From: a bacterium M00.F.Ca.ET.205.01.1.1
GTDB taxonomy: Bacteria > Pseudomonadota > Alphaproteobacteria > Rhizobiales > Rhizobiaceae
Assembly: GCA_004791255.1 (NCBI GenBank)
Contig: SRUQ01000019.1
Coordinates: 1-40,566 of the forward strand
Reading direction: 5' to 3'
Length of the DNA stretch: 40,566 nt
In this document: positions 8,025-16,282 of the stretch, piece after piece
Layout: every line of letters starts with the position of its first letter
Numbering within the stretch: the stretch's first letter is position 1
The notes under the pieces: generated by a model
The model's database searches: none
Seen by the model: only the letters and a program-made list of their open reading frames with translations
What the model was told of the DNA's origin: nothing
Program-made: the position numbers and the translations under genes

Positions 8025-9215
8025 ATGAGACCGACTGGAGACGGCATACCATTTGAAAAGGCGGAGTATGATCGGCGTATCGCGCTGGTGAAAGACGAGA
8101 TGTGGCGCCGCGAGATGGACACGCTACTGATCAGCGAGCCATCTAACATCTGTTACCTCACTGGCTACGAGGCTTTCTCCTTTTACGTGTTTCAGACACT
8201 TGTGATTCATCGGGACATAGAAAATCCCATCTGGATCGGGCGCTCTATGGACGCCACATCTGTGAGACGAATGACTTATCTGAAGGCTGACACTATCCGA
8301 CCTTACACTGACGATTATGTGCAGTCCGCAGAGTGGGATCCAGTTGACTTTCTCGTGGCGCAACTCCGCGAGGTTTGCCCCACTCTGCAGGCTCTAGGCG
8401 TTGAAATGGGCGCCTACTACTATTCGGCTCGTACTCACACGAAGCTTTTGGCGTCTCTTCCGAATTCCCGGTTTCTTGATGCAGAGCTGATGGTCAACTG
8501 GATTCGTATTCGCAAGAGTCCTGCTGAAATCGCGATAATGCGCGAGGCGGGTGCCATATCCGACGCTATGATCTCGGACGCAGTCGAGGCATCAAGTCCA
8601 AACATGCGGGAATGCGATCTCACCGCTGTTATTTACAACCGGATGATTGCGGGTACACCAGAATTTGGCGGTGTCTATGCGTCGAGCCCCCCATATGTTC
8701 TGACAGGATCAAGGTCTGGTGAACCACATGCTCCCTGGTCGGATCGCAAAATTGGCACCGATACGCCTATAAACGTGGAAACTTCTGCTTGCAGACGCCG
8801 CTATCATGCTCCGTTAAGCCGAACGATATTCCTTGGATCACCACCAGATTCGTATGTACGTCTCGCCGACGCTGTCGTTGAAGGAATCGAGGCCGCTCTT
8901 GAGCGAGTAAGACCGGGCGTCACTTGTGCTGAGATCGAGCGCACGTGGCGGGAGACAATCGCTCGGCATGGGCTCAACAAGGAGTCACGGCTTGGCTACT
9001 CGATTGGTATCGGCTTTCCACCCAGTTGGGGTGAGCGCACCGCAAGTCTGCGCAGCAGCGATCAGACGGTCTTAGAAGCCGGTATGGCATTTCATATGAT
9101 GCCAGGTCTTTGGCTTGGGGACACTGGCGTTACGATCACACAGTCATTCGTGGTAACTGAAAGCGGCCGAGAGGACCTAACAAAATTTCCAAGGCGACTT
9201 ATTGTTAAAGCATAG
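8025..9215 (+). CDS. M24-family hydrolase, DoeA/creatinase-like, metal ligands missing
   Basis: Protein of 396 residues, ATG at 8025 preceded by AGAAGAGAG. Residues 20-160 are a creatinase_N-like domain (SNICYLTGYEAFSFYVFQTLV) and 180-396 the pita-bread domain. At the first metal Asp positions it has NVETSACRRRYHAPLSRTIFLG; at HGxGH it has YSIGIGFPPSWGE; at the EP motif it has AGMAFHMMPGLW. The dinuclear-metal residues are therefore replaced, as in creatinase and ectoine hydrolase rather than aminopeptidase P. It is the last gene of the rightward unit. Together with the similar protein at 395-1564 it gives this locus two related C-N hydrolases. Ectoine-like or other cyclic or N-substituted amino acids are plausible substrates. 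Confident on family, not on substrate. Confidence 0.87.
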   Translation: MRPTGDGIPFEKAEYDRRIALVKDEMWRREMDTLLISEPSNICYLTGYEAFSFYVFQTLVIHRDIENPIWIGRSMDATSVRRMTYLKADTIRPYTDDYVQSAEWDPVDFLVAQLREVCPTLQALGVEMGAYYYSARTHTKLLASLPNSRFLDAELMVNWIRIRKSPAEIAIMREAGAISDAMISDAVEASSPNMRECDLTAVIYNRMIAGTPEFGGVYASSPPYVLTGSRSGEPHAPWSDRKIGTDTPINVETSACRRRYHAPLSRTIFLGSPPDSYVRLADAVVEGIEAALERVRPGVTCAEIERTWRETIARHGLNKESRLGYSIGIGFPPSWGERTASLRSSDQTVLEAGMAFHMMPGLWLGDTGVTITQSFVVTESGREDLTKFPRRLIVKA

Positions 9216-9232
9216 TACGACCATGGGGATGA

Positions 9233-9634
9233 GGCAACTCCGGTGAAGCAGCGCCAAGCGCTTGCTGCGGATCTTTCCGAAAAGTCGGAATGTCGCCTGA
9301 GATGATACACCGGCTGCCGTCCGAATTGTCGGGCGGTCAGCCCCAGCGGCTCGGCTTTGCACGCGCTTCTATCGCTCAACCTCTCGCTAATCATCGCCGA
9401 AGAAGCGGTGTCAGCCCTCGACGTCTCCGTGCCGCGCAGATTCTGAACCTGCTTCTGCATCTCCAGCAGCAGATGGTGTACTGAGAGGCTAATCGCAGCA
9501 GCGCCAGTGCCGGACCCCACGCGAGTTCGTTTGGCAGCGCCGGCGAAGGCGAGGTGCCGAGCCCCATCAACCTGCCGAGCGGGTGCGCGCTCCACCCGCG
9601 CTGCCCGCTCGCGGATACCGCATTTCCGTGTGTA
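9233..9634 (+). pseudogene. Oligopeptide ABC transporter ATPase, C-terminal remnant
   Basis: Pieces in several frames spell the second half of a DppD/OppF-type ATPase. MIHRLPSELSGGQPQRLGFARA (9302-9367) carries the ABC signature. Next comes LIIAEEAVSALDVSV (Walker B and D-loop) in another frame, then AQILNLLLHLQQQM, VPDPTRVRL, and finally VPSPINLPSGCALHPRCPLA (about 9551-9610), the typical oligo_HPY tail. At least three frameshifts and no 5' half make it non-functional. It follows the intact M24 gene directly, so a dipeptide-type transporter may once have stood here. Confidence 0.75.
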
Positions 9635-9731
9635 CGCCTGGGGCTGCTTCTATCTAAGCACGGGCATTGACGTAGTCGGCCACTCAGTTCCATCGAAGAT
9701 TCCCCGACCGGGACCCTGCCTCCACGTAAGC

Positions 9732-11050
9732 GGACACCTCGAAGAACCTCCCCAACTCGATCGTTTTCTGATTCACTGCGCTCGTGATTTGCATGGAGGC
9801 TATCGATGCGGGGACAGGCGGGGTTCTGGGATATTGAGGAGCGCTATGTCTGGCTGAGCGAGGCGGGCGATCCGCTGGAAAAGCTGAACGCGGTGGTGCC
9901 GTGGGAGGTTTTCCGCAAGCCACTGGCCAAGGCGCTGAAGCGCTCCGATGGCGCGAAGGGCGGTCGCCCTCCCTACGACCCGGTGATGATGTTCAGGATC
10001 ATGGTGCTGCAGGCGCTTTACAGCCTGTCCGACAACCAGGCCGAATTCCAGATCCAGGACCGACTTTCCTTCATGCGGTTCCTCGGGCTGGGGCTCGGCG
10101 ACCGGGTCCCGGATGCAAAGACGATCTGGCTGTTCCGCGAGCATCTCACCAAGGGCCGCGCGGTGGAGAACCTGTTCGCCCGTTTCGACAAGCATCTCGC
10201 CAAGGCCGGCTATCTTGCAATGGGGGGCCAGATCGTCGACGCCACGATCGTGGCGGCGCCCGCCAAACAGCGAAATACCGATGCCGAGAAGGCCGACATA
10301 AAGGCGGGCAAGGTTCCGGATGCCTGGAAGGATGAGCCCGCGAAACTGCGGCAGAAGGATCGGGACGCGCGCTGGACGGTCAAGTTCTCGAAAGCCAAAG
10401 TGGCCGAGGACGGAAAGGCGCAGCAGCGCGATATCGCCATTCCAGCCTTCGGTTACAAAAACATGCCGCCATCGATCGCCGGCACGGCTTCATCCGCGGC
10501 TGGAACGTCACGAGTGCGTCAGCCTATGACGGGGCGCAGCTTCGCAATGTGCTCAACCGCGGGAACACCGGCTCGACCGTGTGGGCCGACACCGCCTATC
10601 GCTCGAAGAAGAACGAGGAGTGGCTCGATCGGAACGGCTATGTCTCCGACATCCACCAGAAGAAGCCGAAAGCTCGGCCGATGAGCGAGACGACGTCTCG
10701 AGCCAATGGCCGGCGCTCAAAAATCCGCGCCTTCGTCGAGCACGTCTTCGCACGGCAGAAGGCACAAATGAAGCTCTTCATACGCACCATCGGTATCGCC
10801 CGAGCCACGACCAAAATCGGCATGACAAATCTCGCCTACAATCTGATGCGCTACGTCAGGCACGAGGGGAGAAGTGCGTCCGCGTGACGGTGTGGCGGCA
10901 GAAAACGCCGCCACAAAACAGAAATCAACCACCCATCAGCCCAGTAAAGCGCGGAAAACCTGCGCCAAGCAGGTCAGGTTCTCAGGTTCAGCGACCCACG
11001 CCCATTCTTGCGCCTCTTTGCCTCAGAAACGGCGGTAAATCGAGGTGTCC
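9732..11050 (+). mobile_element. IS5-family insertion sequence with 11-bp terminal inverted repeats
   Basis: GGACACCTCGA at 9732-9742 is mirrored by TCGAGGTGTCC at 11040-11050, enclosing one transposase reading in two frames. The 1319-bp span fits the family. I could not find a clear target duplication in the flanks. The right end lies 14 bases from the 3' end of the gtrA gene; the left end lies about 100 bases beyond the broken peptide-transporter ATPase. Confidence 0.65.
9806..10887 (+). pseudogene. IS5-family transposase split by a -1 frame change
   Basis: Residues from ATG 9806 run MRGQAGFWDIEERYVWLSEAG through VPWEVFRKPLAKAL, GGRPPYDPVMMFRIMVLQ, LSFMRFLGLGLGDRVPDAKTIW and GQIVDATIVAAP to FGYKN at 10462. 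The continuation HAAIDRRHGFIRGWNVTSAS, later VWADTAYRSKKNEEW and AFVEHVFARQKAQM, is in the -1 frame and ends at 10887. Most simply one C was lost after AAAAAC at 10457-10462. The same sequence is also a slippery string at which a -1 slip would rebuild the full protein, so translation of the whole enzyme is not excluded. The DDE residues appear kept: D in VDATI, D in WADTAY and E in VEHVF. Confidence 0.8.
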
Positions 11051-11064
11051 AACTATCTCGCTCC

Positions 11065-11484
11065 CTACTCGCCTTCCTTGAACACGAATAGACTATTATC
11101 TAAGAAACCAGCTATGAGATAGCTGGCTACTCCCAAGATTTGGGCAATATAATCGCCGAAGCCTAGCCAGGCAGTGGCCGAGAATAGCACAAAAACGTTT
11201 ACGCAATATGCTATCAGCATTATTATAAAAAATCGTCCAGCTACTGATGCGATCGGAACATTGCTCCGGAAGATGAAACATCGGTTCAGCAGAAAACTCA
11301 CAAATAAGCCTGCTGCGTATCCGAAAGCATTCGCGGCAATGGGTGGCATTGCTACCCAGCCTATGCAGAAAACAATCACCGATAGGCCGACAAACGTATT
11401 GACGCCACCAACGAGAACATAGCGAAGAGACGGGCCAAGCTTGGACCATGGCGCGATGAGCTCAAAAGGCTTAGTCTTACTGAG
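11065..11484 (-). pseudogene. GtrA-family membrane protein, 5' end lost to IS701
   Basis: The open frame runs from 11484 to a stop at 11065. It reads KLGPSLRYVLVGGVNTFVG, then FGYAAGLFVSFLLNRCFIFR, and ends LDNSLFVFKEGE. This covers nearly all of a GtrA protein (four membrane spans, PF04138), the small flippase-like partner of glycosyltransferases that pass undecaprenyl-phosphate-sugar across the membrane. There is no ATG, GTG or TTG in the upstream part of the frame, and the IS701 left end begins there, so the true start is missing. A GTG inside the first span would give only 104 residues. The broken glycosyltransferase at 12960 lies on the other side of the IS and was probably its partner. 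Confidence 0.75.
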
Positions 11485-11567
11485 TCAGAAAGTCGCGGAT
11501 GCGGGGGGATTCGCGCTGGTTGCGGATTTGTTAGCGTGCTGATTCGTGATCAGGGAAGCGCCCCGCC

Positions 11568-12955
11568 ATGCCCGACTGGACAGCCGAGAGTGAAGCAGCA
11601 TTCGACGCCTATATCGATGCTTTGATCGGGGTGATCGGCCACGCCGACCGAGCTGAGCCGCTGAAGGATTATTGCCTGGGACTCCTGATGCCGATGGAGC
11701 GCAAGAGCGTGGAACCGTTGGCGGCCGTCACGGCACCGTCGCGGGTAGCGGCCAAGCATCAGTCTCTGCTGCATTTCGTGGGACAGGCGCCGTGGTCGGA
11801 CGCGGCCTTGCTGGCGCGGGTTCGCGACTGGGTTCTTCCACGGATCGAGCAGCGTGGACCGATCCGGGCGTGGATCGTCGACGACACGGGCTTTCCCAAG
11901 AAGGGCAAGCACTCGGTGGGCGTGGCGCGCCAGTATTGCGGCCAGTTGGGCAAGCAGGACAACTGTCAGATTGCGGTTAGCCTGTCGATCGCAAATGACG
12001 CAGCCTCGCTTCCGATCGCCTACGAACTGTATCTCCCGCACAGCTGGGCGGAGGATCCGGAACAACGTAAGAAGGCCAAGATTCCGGCGGAGATCACGTT
12101 CCGGACCAAGCCGCAGATCGCGCTCGAGCAGATCAGGACGGCCAAGGCCGAGGGCGTCGCGCCCGGCGTGGTTTTGGCCGACGCCCGCCGACGGCGGTTT
12201 CCGCGCGGGCCTGTCCGAGCTCGGTCTGACCTATGTTGTCGGCGTTCAGCCCACCCTCAGCGTCTGGCGCCCAGGCGAGAGCCCGCTGCCGCCCAAGCCT
12301 TGGAGCGGAAGAGGCCAAGCCGCCGTCTCGAGTCGGCCGAACCGACAATCACAAGCCGATCTCGGCCAAGGCCCTGGCCGAGGAGTTTGACGCCGAGACC
12401 TGGCGCACGATCGCCTGGCGCGAAGGAACCAACACCGAGCTCAATTCCCGCTTCGCCGCCGTGCGCTTGCGGCCGGCATCCAGGGACTACAATCGGCCCG
12501 AGGCTCACGCCCAAGAGTGGCTCCTGATCGAGTGGCCTGAAGGCGAGGTCGAGCCGAGCAAGTATTGGCTCTCCACCTTGCCGGCCGACGCTACGGTCAC
12601 CCAGTTGGTCGGCGCCGCCAAGCTGCGTTGGCGGATCGAGCGAGACTATCAGGAACTCAAGCAGGAACTGGGACTGGGCCACTACGAAGGCCGAGGGTGG
12701 CGGGGCTTCCACCACCACGCCAGCCTCTGTATCGCCGCGTATGGCTTCCTGGTCTCTCTGCGGGAGACGATTCCCCCCTCAACTCCAACTCGCGCCCAGG
12801 GCCGCCAAACACCTGGTCTTCCCGGCGGTAATCGACCCCGCGGATCCTCCAATCCGACCAGAGCGGCACGTCCCGACCTCGATCCCGACCATCAGGCGAC
12901 GCCTGACCGTGGCCCTGTCCAACCGTCTGCAACGATGTCCGTGCTGCACAAGGGC
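11568..12955 (+). pseudogene. IS701-family transposase with three frameshifts
   Basis: The ATG at 11568 opens MPDWTAESEAAFDAYIDALIG. The frame continues through RAWIVDDTGFPKKGKHSVGV (first catalytic Asp) to GVVLADA near 12180. The sequence then moves to the +1 frame (FRAGLSELGLTYVVGVQPTL). Near 12330 it moves to a third frame (NHKPISAKALAEEF and later YQELKQELGLGHYEGRGW, with the catalytic Glu). Near 12780 it returns to the first frame (KHLVFPAVIDPADPPIRPER) and ends around CPCCTRA at 12953. Each frame change needs a separate indel, so the enzyme is dead. The right end of the element appears truncated against the glycosyltransferase. Confidence 0.85.
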
Positions 12956-12959
12956 CATG

Positions 12960-14666
12960 GACAGTCCGCGTCACGGTCTCCATCTCGAAGACGAAGGTTT
13001 CTACCTCAACTTCATCGCGAACCCATTCCCCTACGCAATCAATTCTCCGCCGTCTCTTTTTGGCTTCGTTTATCACTGGCCGTATCGGTGGCTGGGGGGC
13101 GATATTGCAGCGCTTCGCATAGCCAACGTCACGCTCACCATGGCGCCAGGGTGGATTCTTAGCTTCCTTGCGATCCGGCGCCTCTGGACAGTGGGCTGGC
13201 TGCAGGCGGCGGTGCTATCGGCAGGGATCGCCAGCATGGCATCAATCGTCTTTCGCTTCCGACTGACGCTCACCCCGAGTTACTATGCGCTGGCCTTTCA
13301 ATCGCTTTTGATCATAATGATCGGCTTGCTACTGGCCGACCGGCCAGGGCGCATGCGCCAAGTCTTGGGGTGGACCCTGGTCGGTGTTGGCGGCTGGTGC
13401 TGTTTCATGGCCAAGCCGACCACCGCTGCGGCCATTGCCCTCATCGTTGTGCTGTATGTCGTCGTTTTGCGCCGAAAGTCGCTGCTGCCCATGCTCGGCG
13501 CAGCACTGGTCGCTCTCGCTCTACTGATTATGACCGCTCATTTGATCGACGGCGGCATCACCGGGTTGGTGACCCGTATGGTTAGAAGCGCTGAGATGGA
13601 AATCCTACTGCTGGGTTCCGGGCACGAGGTGTTTGGCAGCTTTCGAATCGACTGGCTCGCCACTAGTCGCTCGCAAGTCGTCATGGCTGTATTACTGACG
13701 GTAGCTCTTCTCCTCAGCATTCTCACGGGGTCTACAGACAAGTTGCTCCCATCGTTGGCTCTCGCTGCGGTGTTGATCGTAACAATAGCGATTGCGCTGC
13801 TGTGGATCGATCCAATCAGCATCCAGCCGTCAACCCTATTCCTGGTGCCGGCCTTCACATGCCTGGGCGCGATGCTCTATCGTAAGGGATTGGTTCTGCG
13901 CAGCCAGCCTGCCACCAGCATCGCTCTAGCGCTAACTTTTTTGGTCCTGCCGCACGTGTTCGCACTGGGCTCCAACATCAATTACTGGTATCTTGGTGCG
14001 GTCGACGCCTTGTTCTGGATGCTCGCGGCCGTTGCATTCCTGAGCCCTCTTGCGCAACAGAGACGCAGCCTCGCCACCCTATTGCCCCTGACTGTGTTGG
14101 CACAGTTGCTCACTGCATCAGTCAACAATGACAGTATCCTCAACCCTCAACCCGCCTTGGGACGTGAAAGATCTGCGGGCCTATACCGCTGTTATGCCCA
14201 TGCCGGGTGGTGGAAAATTGGTGATCGCGGAATCCCTCCACAACTATCTGGCCACGGCCAGAGCCAAGGCTCGTGCGGCCGGCCTTGAAGTATGGTCGAT
14301 CTCACTGGCGGCTCGCCAAGCCTGCTGTATGTGCTCGAGACGCGAGCGCTAGGTCTTCCATGGCTAAGCGGATGGTTTCCCGGCGGTAGTGCGGTGGCGG
14401 TGGAAACGCTCGGACTTGAGAACTGCACCGATCTGGCCAAGGCGTGGGTGCTGATCGAGCCAGAGGGCAAGAGTCATCTCGACCAAGCCATTGTCATGGC
14501 CTCCTTTGGAGCCGGGCAGGCGGACTGCGTCGCCGCCGCTACGTTCGACCCCACTGTCGTTGACCGGGATTATCCGAATGGTCGGCAGTTTCTGTTAAAG
14601 CCAGCTCGCCCCGCCGCGCCTGCGGAGCAATCGTGCCGGGAAGCTAGGCGACAAACGGCCGGATAG
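12960..14666 (+). pseudogene. Polytopic membrane glycosyltransferase-like protein (GT39/ArnT type), broken
   Basis: About 440 residues are open from the IS701 junction (LHLEDEGFYLNFIANPFPYA) with some ten hydrophobic spans, then two frameshifts. The first is caused by a tandem 7-bp duplication CTCAACC at 14139-14152; removing one copy restores ILNPPWDVKDLRAYTAVMPM. The second is near 14288, after AAGLEV, where the frame changes to MVDLTGGSPSLLYVLETRAL. The last part (to 14666) is soluble and has no motif I recognise. The family transfers sugars from polyprenyl-phosphate donors. The N-terminal loop with acidic residues (LEDEGFY) is where such enzymes carry their catalytic Asp/Glu. The extreme N-terminus was removed by the IS. 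Confidence 0.65.
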
Positions 14667-14734
14667 CCAGAAGGCTCAGAGCCGACACCAGAGCGAACGG
14701 CTTTCGTGCGTTTTCGAAAGGACCTTGTGGCCCA

Positions 14735-15262
14735 TGGTCATTTAGGTGAAGGCTGGTACGCTTGTCGATGCGACGATCATCGCCTCGGCCAGTGAAAAGG
14801 CCGACCAGCGGTTCATGGCTTCAAAGCCCATGTCGGCGCCGACGCCGACACGGCTCCAGTCGAGGAGATCGCCGTCACGCCCGCTAACATCACGACGGCA
14901 AAGCCGGTCCCGATGCTCTGCCTGACAACCCCGGCGAGGGGTTTGCCGATAGCGCCTGTCGCGGCAACCATTTCGGCGACGCGGTGCGTGCCAAGGGTGG
15001 AACGCCACGCATCGTCGCTACCAGCATCTGGCGACGGGGTGAAGCTGAAATACTGCACGTCTTGAGCCTGGAACCAACCGATCCACCGCATTCGTGGCCG
15101 GATCGAGAAAGATTTTCGGCACATGGAAACGAAGCTACGGCCTTCGCCGGATGCGATGGCGAGGGCTTACAAAGGCAGGCGTTCAAATTCGCCCTCACGG
15201 CCATCGCATACAATATGAAACGCAGTTTGAAGGTCATGGTCATCGCAGGAAAGCGGCTAAAA
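14735..15262 (+). pseudogene. IS5-family transposase remnant
   Basis: Frames can be joined as VKAGTLVDATIIASASEKAD, GFKAHVGADADTAPVEEIAV, EVFADSAYRGNHFGDAVRAK, then RIEKIFGTWKRSYGLRRMRW and ending at TAIAYNMKR. These are the catalytic core (VDATII Asp, FADSAY Asp) and C-terminus of an IS5 transposase different from the one at 9806. At least four frameshifts and no N-terminal part. Upstream 14667-14734 shows only scraps. Confidence 0.75.
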
Positions 15263-15576
15263 CACCACAGAAGACACGGCCGACGACGTCGGCGCTCATA
15301 TCGTTGCGCCCTTCACGCCGAAAGCCGAAAAGATCAAACAAAATCAACGGCAAATGCTTCCCGCGCACAGGTCTCTATCACGCGACGACATTTCAAACAA
15401 CGTGACAACGCCACGCTGGCTCCTTCATCCTCGTACATTGCTGCCCCAATCATAGCGTCCCGAGCAGGATTCAGTCTGTGCAACAAAAACTTAAAATAAA
15501 ATTGCACGATTTTACCCCAAAGTTTGTTGGTGATGGTAAGTTCACAGCATAACATCAGATCTGGCACGGATAGGAA
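15263..15576. other. Non-coding gap with a solo IS6-end copy
   Basis: No convincing gene. The 23 bases at 15390-15412 are an exact complement of 22232-22254 and close to the ends of the IS6 remnants at 18150 and 26296, so this is an orphan IS6-type terminus. The DNA from about 15470 to 15600 is AT-rich and resembles a promoter region of the decayed ATP-grasp copy that follows. It contains TGGCACG at 15560-15566, which is similar to the sequence upstream of the intact copy at 27200. Confidence 0.4.
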
Positions 15577-15705
15577 GTGAATATTAATACATGCTCAGGT
15601 ATATGTGCATTAATTAGTGTCGGCATTGATGGAAAGCGAAAAGAGATGTCTAGCTATATCAAAGTATGCCTAGATCGACTGCAAAGTGCAATCAACATTC
15701 TGCGG

Positions 15706-15915
15706 GTCGGCAAAGCGGCCCAGCGCCTTGGTCTTTATCCAATTATCCTGTCGACTTATCCGGCCCTGTACGATTATCTCGCGTCAGCTGAAATTGAGGC
15801 AATCCGTGTCGATACAGACGATGTCGCGCTGATTCGCGGATGTTCCCCGCTACGGGCGACCCATGACCTTGCTGGGACTGCCATCTATGACGACCCGGTC
15901 AGGCCGACCACGACC
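15706..15915 (+). pseudogene. ATP-grasp ligase, N-terminal remnant (third copy)
   Basis: The frame from about 15706 reads GKAAQRLGLYPIILSTYPAL, YDYLASAEIEAIRVDT and then LRATHDLAGTAIYDDP. It aligns residue for residue with the N-terminal preATP-grasp domain of the intact proteins at 19337 (AARRLGLHPIALASDPTQYDY) and 27200 (AAERLGLCPITLSADPTQYDY). It stops about 90 residues into the family, where an IS6 remnant on the other strand begins. No ATP-binding domain remains. The frame stays open into the IS6 debris up to 16281, which gives a misleading 234-residue reading. Confidence 0.75.
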
Positions 15916-16145
15916 CTTCCGCGTCCGCCAAAACAAGTGTCCCGCCGTCGCCAAATCGCGGCACTCAGCATGCCAGAACTCGGCCACTTCTCCAACGCTG
16001 TTGGTGGTGGGATGCAGATAGATCTACTGGCCAAGAGCCTTGTAAGAGACTTCGTCGATGGGGCAACTGCCGGTGGTGTGCTCGACCGGAATGCCTCGCT
16101 CGGCCATCTCTTCGAGGCCGCGCAGTCTTATACTACAGGCGGCAC
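15905..16145 (-). pseudogene. IS6-family transposase remnant (distinct subtype)
   Basis: Reading leftward, one frame gives LEEMAERGIPVEHTT, then IDEVSYKALGQ, an in-frame TAG, and IYLHPTTNSVGEVAEFW with RDLATAGHLFWRTRK. This matches the N-terminal helix-turn-helix and then the first DDE block (VDETY..V.GQW.YLYRA.DS.G..VEF) of IS6-family transposases, with an internal deletion between them. It is decayed and differs from the IS6 type at 17690, 22118 and 26555. Confidence 0.55.
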
Positions 16146-16282
16146 AACAGGGACGCAAAAAAGGGTCACAGACCTGTCAAACTGGCGTGCCTTAGACGTC
16201 GCAGCTCTCCGAATCTGGTCCTGGGGCTGTGTGCCATCCCGCTGCCAAACAAGAGGTCCCAACAGATCCGGTAGGAGTTGAC

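Noticed and set aside
15500..15520. CACGATTTTACCCC, similar to the 3' part of a nod box
   Set aside because: The rest of the nod box (ATC-N9-GAT units) is absent upstream, so there is no case for NodD binding.
15577..16281. 234-codon frame that looks like one protein
   Set aside because: It is a chance fusion of an ATP-grasp N-terminal remnant and the reverse complement of an IS6 remnant.
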